In this document: piece by piece, positions 54,207 to 64,000 of the stretch
Position numbering within the stretch: position 1 is the first letter of the stretch
Layout: each line of letters begins with the position of its first letter
DNA from: Mrakia gelida
Taxonomy: Eukaryota; Basidiomycota; Tremellomycetes; Cystofilobasidiales; Mrakiaceae
Reading direction: 5' to 3'
NCBI GenBank assembly: GCA_024345305.1
Contig: BRON01000006.1
Span: 496,001 to 560,000, forward strand
Length of the DNA stretch: 64,000 nt
The notes under the pieces: generated by a model
What the model saw: only the letters and a program-made list of their open reading frames with translations
Told to the model about the DNA's origin: nothing
Databases searched by the model: none
Translations under genes and position numbers: made by a program

Positions 54207-56170
54207 CTACTCGTCATCCTCCTCAGAGTTGATGAAGTCGCAGTACTCGTACGACCAGTACCTGGGATCGCGAGAGAAGGGACGATCAGCGGTCGTTTGA
54301 ATGGACGCGAGTTCGAGCTTCAGAGAGGGATGAGACTCACCACTGGTGACCCATAACCTTAAGGGTAAGAGCAGGGGAGATGACCTCGTCCATCAGGTAG
54401 CTGTGTTTTCGAATGGAGGGTAAAGCACAAGGTGAGTGGGTTGTTTCTGCGATTCGTTCGCGAGAATCGAAAGGACGCGGTGAGAGTGCACGTACAGGAG
54501 ACGGAACGAAGGGAAGGCGACGGCGACTGGAAGGGAAGGAAAGGGAGCGAGTCGTTAGCGATCTGAGCTGAGGTACATGTCGAGAGGGACGGAAGACGCG
54601 TCTGCAAGCTCGAGTTGAGTCGAGAGACGGCTCCGCGAGGCTTCGAAGTCGGAAAGGGACTCACTGAGGACGAAGGCGGGGGTGATGGTCCAGATCAACT
54701 CGATGAGGGTTCCCTGAGGGTAGGAGAAGGCGAACGAAAGGTCAGCGAGAAGAATGGGCGGTGCAGAACGACGGGAGGAAGAAGGGTGGGTGCGCGCGAA
54801 TCGTCTCCCATCAGACTCCCGCCGCCGAGAAGGACCGCAACGATCATATGAGAAGAAAGATAGTACTCACGTGGTTGAGGTACTTGGAAGAGATGGGGTT
54901 CTTGCTGATCCTGAATCGGTAGAGGATGGCTCCCATGGCGTAAACAACTCCGACCATGATGGCGACGACGAAGTACATGACGGCGTTGTGAAGCTCGGTG
55001 ATACCCTCCATGGTGACGGAGGCTCCATCCTGGAATCCAAATTGCCACGGCTCAGGCGCATCGAGGTTGATCATACCGAGTCCGGGGAGGGCCTGAGGTA
55101 GGAAGAGGGAGAGGGAGGGAGGGAGGGAAGGGAGGGATCGGGTTGAATCGAGGTGAAGGTTGAGGCGAGCGAGGAGAAGAGTTGAGAGTTTGGTGGTGGT
55201 GGGTAGGTGAATTTAGTAGTGAGTTGGTGGATAAAGAGAGTATTGACGAGAGGAGGCATATATGAACAGGCGATGAAGGAAGAGAGGATGTTCGGTGGTC
55301 AGCTCGCGAAGGAAGGGAAGAAGGAGGCAGGTCGGAGGGCTGAACGAGCTGCTGGCTTTGAAACGTACAGAGTAAGCAATCTGGTTCAACTTGGATCCGA
55401 CGACCGAGTTGGAGGGGACTCCCTTGAGAAGCTGAGCGAGAGCCTAGAGGAGCATCAAAAAAGGGACGCGACGAAAGAGAGAGAGAGAAAAGGTCAGCTC
55501 GAAGAAGGAGGAAGAAAGGGACGAGGGCTGATCATCCTCTCTTGGAGAAAACACGTACCTTCTGGTTGGCCTTAGAAGCCTGAACCGAGTTGTTGGAAGA
55601 GTTGAAGATCTCCTCGACCGAAGCGAGTCGGGTAGAGAGAGCCTAGAGGGAACGAAGAGAAGGGAAAGCAAAGGTCAGGTCAACTCGGATCGGAAAGGGA
55701 CGAGGTCAAGGTCCTCATGCTCCCTTCTCCCTCCTTCTCGTATGGGTTGGAGACTGACCTGGTTTCCAGCAACCTCAACCTTGGCAGCTTGAAGAGCCTT
55801 GCTGACGTTGGATCTGCTCAAGGACTGGGTAGGAGGACATCGAAAGAGCAGACGAGATGGAGTCAGCGTCCAATCGGGAAGGATCGTAATCCAGTCTCTC
55901 TTTCGTCCTCGTTTTCTCCCCTTATCTACTATCTCGAAGTCCTTGACGACCACCCTACATCCTCACTCGCTCCTTGACAACGACGTTACGACCAAGAAAG
56001 GAGCGAAAGAAACGAACCTTGAAAGCCGAAGCGGAGAGGAGGGAGGAAGGGGAGGGCGAAGCCTTGAGGGGGGAGGAGGTGGAAGCGAATCGAACAGAGG
56101 AGGGAGCAGCAACGACTCGTCGAGCGATAGCGGCACCCGAAGATCGAGCGATAAGAGGAGCGAACACCAT
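54207..56170 (-). CDS. COX2A: Nuclear COX2A-like gene: N-terminal half of cytochrome c oxidase subunit 2
   Basis: This encodes the two-helix membrane half of Cox2 (complex IV, inner membrane). The ATG at 56170 starts a presequence (MVFAPLIARSSGAAIARRVV). Four small exons give about 132 extra residues. The Cox2 part then follows: MINLDAPEPWQFGFQDGAS and TMEGITELHN, helix 1 (MYFVVAIMVGVVYAMGAILY), KNPISSKYLNH, helix 2 (LIELIWTITPAFVLIAVAFP) with the Glu expected at the K-channel entrance, LLYLMDEVISPALTLKVMG, and the aromatic loop HQWYWSYEY. It stops seven codons or so later with an acidic tail (SEEDDE, TAG 54207-54209). The whole CuA domain is absent. Nine exons, 264 residues. This is the COX2A layout of chlorophycean algae. 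Introns and codon use show it is a nuclear gene and not a recent mitochondrial insertion. The CuA partner must lie elsewhere. Confidence 0.9.
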
Positions 56171-56707
56171 TTGGGTTTTGGAAGGGAACGGAAGAAGGAG
56201 GAAGGTCGGAAGGGATGGTCGGTTGAGGAAGCCTCTTTCGACGCTGGCCCTTTTTCCGCCCAAGCGCGAGAGGGCGAGGGAGCTTTTATTTATTTATCGT
56301 GGAAAGATTGGCTGTTAATGCTGACAGAGTCGGAGACTGTATGAATGAGATGAGAGAAAGCCTTCAGGAGTGTGAAGTTTTTCAAAGTTGGGAACCGCGA
56401 ACGGGAGGTCGCCGTCTCCGCATCGCGTCTTCCCCTCGTTCAACAACTCGTACCGTCTCCTCGCCTTCGTCCCACGCGCGACCGAAGAGACCACGCTCAG
56501 ATGACAGCCTCCTCGGCTCAAAGATTTCTCGTCACCCAGCTGGGCGAGCGAACCAGCGACCCAAGTCCAAGCTCGACGCGTTCTTCCCTCCTCACTCCCT
56601 CTACTTCCTCCCCTTCCTCTTTCCTCATCCACTCATCCCAAAAGCACAAGCAAATTCATAACAGATCGTAACCAACCCCAGCAGACCCACACCCCTCCCT
56701 CGCCTCC
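56171..56707. promoter_or_regulatory. Promoter region of COX2A
   Basis: This 537-bp interval lies between two minus-strand genes. An AT-rich patch with TTTATTTATTTAT at 56283-56298 lies about 115 bp upstream of the COX2A ATG and is unusual for this GC-rich region; it may be a core promoter element. The rest is 5' leader and the 3' UTR of the DUF1996 gene. Confidence 0.4.
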
Positions 56708-59700
56708 CTACTGCCTCCCAGCAACAGTCATCACTTCCCTCACCCCCCCTGCTCCTCCTCCCTCCACCCCAGCCCCAGGACTCATCCTCCTCCTCTCCGC
56801 TGCACTGGTACTCCTTCCTCCACCTCCTCCAAATGTCGATCCACCCAAAGGACTGCTCGGCGAAGGACTGCTCGGCGACGATGGAGACGTGTACGTCTGG
56901 ACTCCTCCTACGACAGTGCTACTCGGAGCAGGAGAAGCGGAGGAGATGGCGTAGTCGAGGGAGGGAGCGCCGCTCGTGGGTCGATGAAGAGGATCGAGCT
57001 GGGAGGAAGGGTGAGAGGGGGAGTTCGACGACGCGTCGACGAACCCGTACGAGGAGGTCTTCCTTTCCGGGAGGGAGGGTTTGAGCTCGTATCCCTCGTA
57101 CGCGTACGGGTTCTGGTTCTGGTTGTCGTTTCCGTTGGTGGGTATGGTGAAGAGTCCAGCGTGAGAAGAGGCAGGAGGGACGTTTCGAGGGTTGTTGAGA
57201 GGCGGGAGAAGTTGGTTCTGAAGTTGTCGTTGATGTTGGACTTGACTTCTTCGTCGGAAGAAGAGGAAGAGGAAGAACGCTGAGAGGAGGGCTAGACCGC
57301 CGAGGATTCCTGGTGGGTGCGACAAGTAATCAAGGGAGGCGGGAGTGTGAGTTGAGGAAGTGAAAGGAAAGCAAAGGGGAGAGGAGAGCGGAGGGAGAGG
57401 GAGAGAAGACGAACCTCCAACGATAGCTCCCACGTTACTCGACTTCTTCTTGACGACGACGACTTAAGAGCTGGCGGAGATGTAGGGGATTTGGTTGGGC
57501 CCCCACTTTGTGAACGAACGAGCAAGGGGAGGAGGCAAGTCAGGGACGCAAAACAACGGACGCGTCGAAGGAATTGAGCAAACGAGTTGACTCACGTAGG
57601 TATCCGGCTGAGTGATGTTTGGTTGAGCTGAGGAGAGGTAGGCCGTGCTGTTACAGCCTGGGATCTGAGCGCTCGCGAAGACGGTGTTGCTAGAAGATGA
57701 AGAGTCGATGTCAGCGACGAGAACGAGGACGAGACGCGAACGGAAAAGAGAACGAACCAGCCAGGGAAGCCAGGAATGGGGGATTGAAGACCGACTTGCT
57801 CGTTGGGGATCTGGATAAGATAAGCGATCAAGGGAGCAAGTCAGCGAGGGGCGGAATGGAAAGGAAGAGAGAGAGAAGGGGAGAAGAAAGTCGAACGAAC
57901 GAACCTCAGCAGGTCTCTGAACGCAATTCCTCGCCGCCGTCGCGTCGAAGTCCTTCAGCGCTGTCGAACAATTGGTATCCCCCGTTCCACCAATCTGCTG
58001 AGCTCGACAGGCTGCTCGAGTATCGAAGACGTCCCTGTTTGCGTCGAAAGCGAAAGCGAAAGAGGAACGGAGAAACGATCAGCTCGCCGTCAAACAAAAC
58101 GCGTGTTGATCTCGTTCGAAGAACGCGAGAGAGAGAGAGAAAGAGAGATGATTAGGAGACGTACTTGAGATAATTAACAGGCCACCCATTCAAGAAATCC
58201 GCATGGAGCGAGTATCCAACTGTATCTCCCGTCGAGAGAGCGAGCGAGTTGGGTCGGTAAGGAAAGGAGGTGAGGTCGAAGGTGGTTCGGTAGGAAATTC
58301 GGGGGAGGCGGATGGGCTGGCTGGGGAGAAGAGGGTGTGGGTCGAGTCAGAAGAGAACAGAAGAGAAAGGGGGATGGTGAAAGGAAGGAAGGGAGGAGAG
58401 GCTGACGCACGAGCTGTTCGAGCATTCGACCCAATCGTCTCCTGAACTTGAGCCGCTGCGAGACGAGCGAGCGAAGAGAAGGAACGAGGTCAGCAACCAT
58501 CTGTTTACGGTCTTCGTAGTGATTGTTTAGGACGTACTAAGCGACGCTGCAAGGATAAAGAGAAAGGAACGAAAAGCATCAGCGAGAAGAACCAAAACGA
58601 AAACTCAACGCTCGCGTCGACGAAGCTTTCGACACTCACTGAGCATTCGTCGTGGGTCCATTCGCACCAGCAGGAGTCAAATCCTTTCCGTTCCAGCACC
58701 TACCAGCCCGTCCGCCAAAACCAAATCCAAAATCAGCTCGCGCCTCAACTCCCCATCTCTCTCTCTCCCTCTCTCGAACGAACAAAACACGAACCAAGGG
58801 AACTGAATCGAAGCAATCAAACTCGAGCACGCCCTCTCCGGGAAACGATACGACTGAAGGATAGCGGACCCATCGGTGGGTTGACATTCGAACCAGCTTC
58901 GCACAGACATACACACACGCAAAACGGAAAGGGCGTCAGTTCGAAGAAAAGAGAGCAAAAAGGGAAAGACGCGCCGCGAGTGGAAAAGGGAGGAAAGGGA
59001 GGGAAGAACGGACGAACATCCAAGAGTCTGCTTTCCCAGGTTTGGGATCTGAGGTATCCCTGGTTGAAGAGCCAGCGAGCATTTGGAAGTTCTTGGGACT
59101 GATGTTTTGGGTTTGGTTCGGGGTGGGTGGAGGAGAGAACACGCGGGATGGGTGAGCGCGACGCGCGAGCGACTCAGAGCGATGAGAGGGAGGACAAACA
59201 ACTCAGTGACGGATCCGTTGGCGGGAGGTCTTAGGAGATACTGCATCCCCGACGAGGTCTGGTTAGGCAGAGCATCCGAGAGAGGAAGGAAAAGAGAAAG
59301 GAGGGTGTGGTGTTTGGGGAGGGAGGGGACGCGACGTACAGTGACATTCGTCGACGACACCGGAACGGCAGACAAGCTCTGATTTTCCCAGATGTAGTAG
59401 ATTGGACCGAGCCTGTTTCCAACGCAAACAAAGCTCAGACGAGACACACTCGGGAAGAAGGGAGGGAGGGAGGGAAGAGAAGAGACAAGCTCACCAATAA
59501 TTCGACCGATCCGGACTGAACAGGCATGGTTGTGCAGTCGCTTTGAGTCGCTAGGTCCCAGGTTGTGGATTGGGAGAAGGCGGCTGCGAGGCGAGAGCGA
59601 GCGACGAAGGGCGGGAGAGAAACACATAAAGAAAAAGAGGAGGAAGAGGGAGGCGGGGAAGGAGGGATGAATTGAAAGGTCAGTCGCGCGTGAGTGAAGA

Positions 59701-60219
59701 TGGAGGGTCAGCTGCACTCGTTCTCGCACGAGGAATTGAAAGAGGTCGAAAAACTTACATCCTCCCACGACAGCGTGAGTGTGCCAGCCGACTGTTGATG
59801 GATTCACGATGGGGTCGAGGCGGGCGTAGGCTACGAGCTTGATGTCTGGAGAGGGGATGGGATTGAAGCGAGGGCGACGCGAGGGGGAGAGAGGGTCAGC
59901 TTCTGAAAGGCGCCGAGATGATCTCGAGGATTTTGTCGACTGGGAGGGAAGGGAAGGGGGAGGAGGGAGCGAGCTGTCACCTGGTTGAGGGATGAGGCTG
60001 GACGAGCAGAGGGAAGAGACGAGTCGAGGGAGGGCGAGAGAACAGCCATCATCAGCTCTCGTTCGTTCGAGTCCACCTTCCTTCGAAGATCATCTCGTCG
60101 AAAGAGATCAAGCCTACTCACTCATTCTCGACCTCAGCTGCCCTGGTTCCTTCGAGTCGCAGCAGGCAGAATATGGACGCGAGCAGCGCGTGAAGGAAGA
60201 AGAGGGAGAGAGAACGCAT
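56708..60219 (-). CDS. DUF1996 secretory protein with C-terminal membrane helix (in-frame stop)
   Basis: This is a cell-surface protein of unknown function. The ATG at 60219 gives a signal peptide (MRSLSLFFLHALLASIFCLL). A 17-nt exon (59976-59992) follows. The DUF1996 ectodomain runs over about ten exons: IKLVAYARLDPIVNPSTVGW and HTHAVVGG (59845-59757), STTWDLATQSDC, a block with YYIWENQSLSAVPVSSTNV, QYLLRPPANGSVT, FQMLAGSSTRDTS, and CWNGKDLTPAGANGPTTNAQ (58697-58638), the usual ending of the domain core. Later exons give IPNEQVGLQSPIPGFPG and NITQPDTY-WGPNQIPYISAS, then TAA at 57464-57466 in frame. The same frame continues KKKSSNVGAIVGG-ILGGLAL with a membrane helix and a Ser/Pro/Gly cytosolic tail ending at TAG 56708-56710. 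The gene is either broken, read through, or carries a sequence error. Confidence 0.7.
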
Positions 60220-61197
60220 GTCGACGAGTTGAGAAGAGAGATGGTCAGGGTTGGAGGAGAAAGGAGACATCTAGGGGAGTTTTGGGAGCCGAGGAACGGA
60301 TCAAGAACAGAAAAGCTGTCGTAAGTGGCGGTGTTCAAACACGGGAGGCAGTCCGAGGGGAAAGGGGAGAGGGGCGAGGAGGGAGGGAGGAGCTTGAGAC
60401 GCGACGAGCTGGCGCTTTGCGTTCCTGGGTTTATGAGCTTGAGAGGAACGGGGCAAGAAAGAAAGGTAGGAGGTTCATAGTTGTCAGCTGGAACGAAGGA
60501 TGAGTCGTAGAGGAAGGCTGGAGGGAGGAGGAGGAGCGAAGACAGCCCGGCGACTTGGAAGGCTGAGTCTCCGAGCCGTTCGTTGCTTCCTCGAGTGAGC
60601 TCGCTTTTGCTGTTATAGGCAGTGAGAGGAGGAGGGAGGGCAGAGCAGGAGGTGTGGCGAGGTCGACTTGATGGGAAGGTCGAGAGAGATGGGAGAGAAA
60701 GGGAGGGAGGAGCTGAAGTTGTTGAGCTCGAGAGTTTGAGCCTCCTCAATCGTCGGTCCTGTTGCGCTCGAAGGAAGAGTTTTCAGGGGTTTAATTTCGA
60801 GAGACTGAGGCGTTGGAGAAGTTGTACAGAACAGATTCGAGAGGGGGGGGGGGTGTGGTTGAGAGCGAAGAGAGAAGGAGAAGGAGGACTGAGGGAGGCG
60901 AGGGGCAGGGGCGTAGTCGAGCGTCGCGAATTCCTTCTTCCTTTCCAGCCCTGTGCTGCTTCCTCTTCTCTACCTCTCGTCCCCAAACTCTCAAGGTTCG
61001 CAAACTGAACCCTCTATAGATCACGGACGCATCCATCCGATCCTGAAACTCACGCCTTTTTTATCCCCACTCTTCTCCCTGCTCTGCCTCTCTTACGACC
61101 CTTCAAAAACTCATCCCTCCCTCCCTCCTTCGTCGACCTCACACTTCAACTCCTCCTCCCTCCCCTTCCACCAACACCTCCACCTTGGCTCTACTAG
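60220..61197. promoter_or_regulatory. Divergent promoter region, DUF1996 protein / ribosomal protein uL14
   Basis: This 978-bp interval contains GA-rich sequence and an 11-bp G tract (60843-60853), then a CT-rich block (61030-61190) leading into the uL14 start, as is common upstream of ribosomal protein genes in this group. Open frames here are low-complexity artefacts. No gene is supported. Confidence 0.4.
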
Positions 61198-62909
<1,712 letters not shown>

Positions 62910-63410
62910 ACGTCCCCACTACTTCTTCTCGAGTTGTGTGCGTTTTGGATCCGGTGGTGTGGTGGTGAGAGAGAAGGAGAAGGATGGAATGGATGAACAT
63001 GTCCTTTCGAACACTTAAACCCATACTGAATTTACTGAGAGGGGGAAAGAGTGGGGGGAGAGGGAAGGGAGAGGTGGGTGGAGGAGAGGAGGAGACGAGC
63101 GGAGAAGATGACGAGCGCGTCCTTCGGTTTGCGAGGTCAAGTTCCAGAGAGAGAGAGAGAAAGGGAGCGTGCGTACGTCATGGATGATCGTAGAGGGAAG
63201 AGAAGAGAAGGGTACGAAGCTGGTTTGGATTGAGGAACGTTAAAACGAGAATGAGAACGAGAGGGAGAAGGAAGGCAAAGAGAGTCGAGGACAGACCAAG
63301 GGCGCGTCGTCGAACGAACGGCACGCGAAACCCAAAAGAAAGGAGAACGAAGCTGATGAACGAAACGAGAAGAGCGTGGTGCCTATTGTACAGAGCGTGG
63401 AACCAACAAA
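62910..63410. other. Convergent 3' spacer
   Basis: This 501-bp interval lies between the stop codons of uL14 (+) and the DUF6534-like gene (-). GA-rich, with no supported gene. Confidence 0.4.
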
Positions 63411-64000
63411 TCAACGAGCCTGCAACGAACTCGTAAGAGGTCTTCGATAAACCTCGAGTTGCAAGACGGGGTTGGTCGCGAAGGCTGCTGGTGCGGGAGG
63501 AGGGACGAGGTAGTTTGTGCTGCTGCTGATGCTTGGGGAGGAGGGTCTGTATTCCCTCTGGGTGAGCGAGAGAAGGAGGGAGAAGGGGGTGGGGGGAGGG
63601 GGGTTAGTGAGAGGAACAGAGGGAAGGAGGGAGGGAGAGGGACGCGCGCGACGCAACGGCAAGCGAGAAGAGAGATGGGAGATGCTGCTCACCTGACTAT
63701 ACTCCATCATAGGCAACGCCGTCGCATCCGAATCGTACGTTTCTCTCCTCTCCAACCTTCTACTAGTCTCCCTCTTCTCCCCACCCCACCTCCTCTTCTC
63801 CATCCTCGCATCAACGGACGATCCATCCCACACCATCCCCGTCGAAGCCATCGCAAGAGGGTAGGAGTACCTCTTGCTTGGCCCTGCTCCTGAGTTGAGG
63901 GAAACGAGGAGTCCGATGGTGTAGATTTTGGAGAGGGGGAGGATGAGGAGGTAGCACCATGAGCCGGAGGAGGTGGTGTGTTCCGAGAGGAGTTGGACGA
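63411..64000 (-). CDS. DUF6534-like multi-pass membrane protein, 3' part (cut by the window end)
   Basis: Only the last part of this gene is present; it enters from the right edge. The sequence nearest the edge reads SGSWCYLLILPLSKIYTIGL then LVSLNSGAGPSKRYSY, resembling the last membrane helix and the xxYxxxLLxxLNxR signature that closes basidiomycete DUF6534 seven-helix proteins. A soluble Ser/Arg-rich tail follows (MEKRRWGGEKRETSRRLERR), then an intron (donor GTGAGCAGC near 63692, acceptor CACCCAG near 63561) and a final exon REYRPSSPSISSSTNYL to a stop at 63411-63413. Function unknown. The family call rests on a short stretch. Confidence 0.55.
   Translation of the reverse strand, partial: VQLLSEHTTSSGSWCYLLILPLSKIYTIGLLVSLNSGAGPSKRYSYPLAMASTGMVWDGSSVDARMEKRRWGGEKRETSRRLERRETYDSDATALPMMEYSQVSSISHLSSRLPLRRARPSPSLLPSVPLTNPPPPTPFSLLLSLTQREYRPSSPSISSSTNYLVPPPAPAAFATNPVLQLEVYRRPLTSSLQAR

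Noticed and set aside
53866..54300. Longer 3' end for the arrestin-like gene running into the COX2A locus
   Set aside because: Requires a frame with poorer codon use and overlap with the COX2A last exon; a GTACGT donor at 53759 gives a clean end at 54022.
54207..56170. COX2A as a recent insertion of mitochondrial DNA into the nucleus
   Set aside because: Eight spliceosomal introns, GC-rich nuclear codon use, and an added presequence argue for an established nuclear gene.

Overview
The window looks like nuclear DNA of a GC-rich basidiomycete yeast. My best guess is a Pucciniomycotina/Microbotryomycetes red yeast of the Rhodotorula–Sporobolomyces type; no rRNA or other marker is present to prove it. 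The evidence is dense short introns in almost every gene (5' sites mostly GTGAG or GTTCG, branch sites CTGAC or CTCAC, pyrimidine-rich 3' ends), a strong bias to C or G at third codon positions, and a gene content of eukaryotic core genes mixed with fungal families (Zn2Cys6 factor, DUF1996, a DUF6534-like membrane protein). I see no transposon, CRISPR array, tRNA or rRNA. Exon boundaries were read by eye from splice signals and protein similarity, so gene ends are firmer than individual exon edges.

Layout. 0-6 kb: TAF11 (-) diverges from a Zn2Cys6 transcription factor (+). 6-13 kb: a mitochondrially targeted DUF1479 protein (+), an unknown mitochondrial protein (-) and an EamA/DMT transporter (+). 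13-23 kb, all on the minus strand: a PPR-like mitochondrial protein (copy A), a very intron-rich SulP-STAS-cyclic-nucleotide-binding transporter (Vsb1/YGR125W type) and SUMO. 23-31 kb, plus strand: translation termination factor eRF1, a second PPR-like protein (copy B, inverted relative to A, with an apparent frameshift) and an F-box-like protein. 31-34 kb, minus: a second F-box-like protein and an unknown mitochondrial protein. 34.6-38.8 kb, plus: a 1,368-residue disordered protein with a mitochondrial-type presequence and a scattered LFxxF motif array. 39.8-47.6 kb, minus: exocyst SEC6 and a TTC7/Ypp1-type TPR protein. 47.9-54 kb, plus: COQ1-type polyprenyl diphosphate synthase, a tautomerase-superfamily protein and an arrestin-like protein. 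54.2-60.2 kb, minus: a nuclear COX2A-like gene and a DUF1996 secretory protein. 61-64 kb: ribosomal protein uL14 (+) and the 3' part of a DUF6534-like membrane protein (-) cut by the window end.

The standout is 54207-56170. It is an intron-containing nuclear gene for only the N-terminal, two-helix half of cytochrome c oxidase subunit 2, behind a roughly 132-residue N-terminal extension and stopping just after the conserved aromatic loop. That is the COX2A arrangement known from chlorophycean algae; I know of no fungal example. The CuA half (COX2B) is not in this window. Other unusual items are the LFxxF motif array, a predicted 2-nt microexon in eRF1, an Arg5 tail on the SUMO precursor, an in-frame stop between ectodomain and membrane helix in the DUF1996 gene, and two local paralogue pairs.

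Seven of the 23 main genes appear to encode mitochondrial proteins, but they are scattered among unrelated genes on both strands and nothing suggests a functional cluster.
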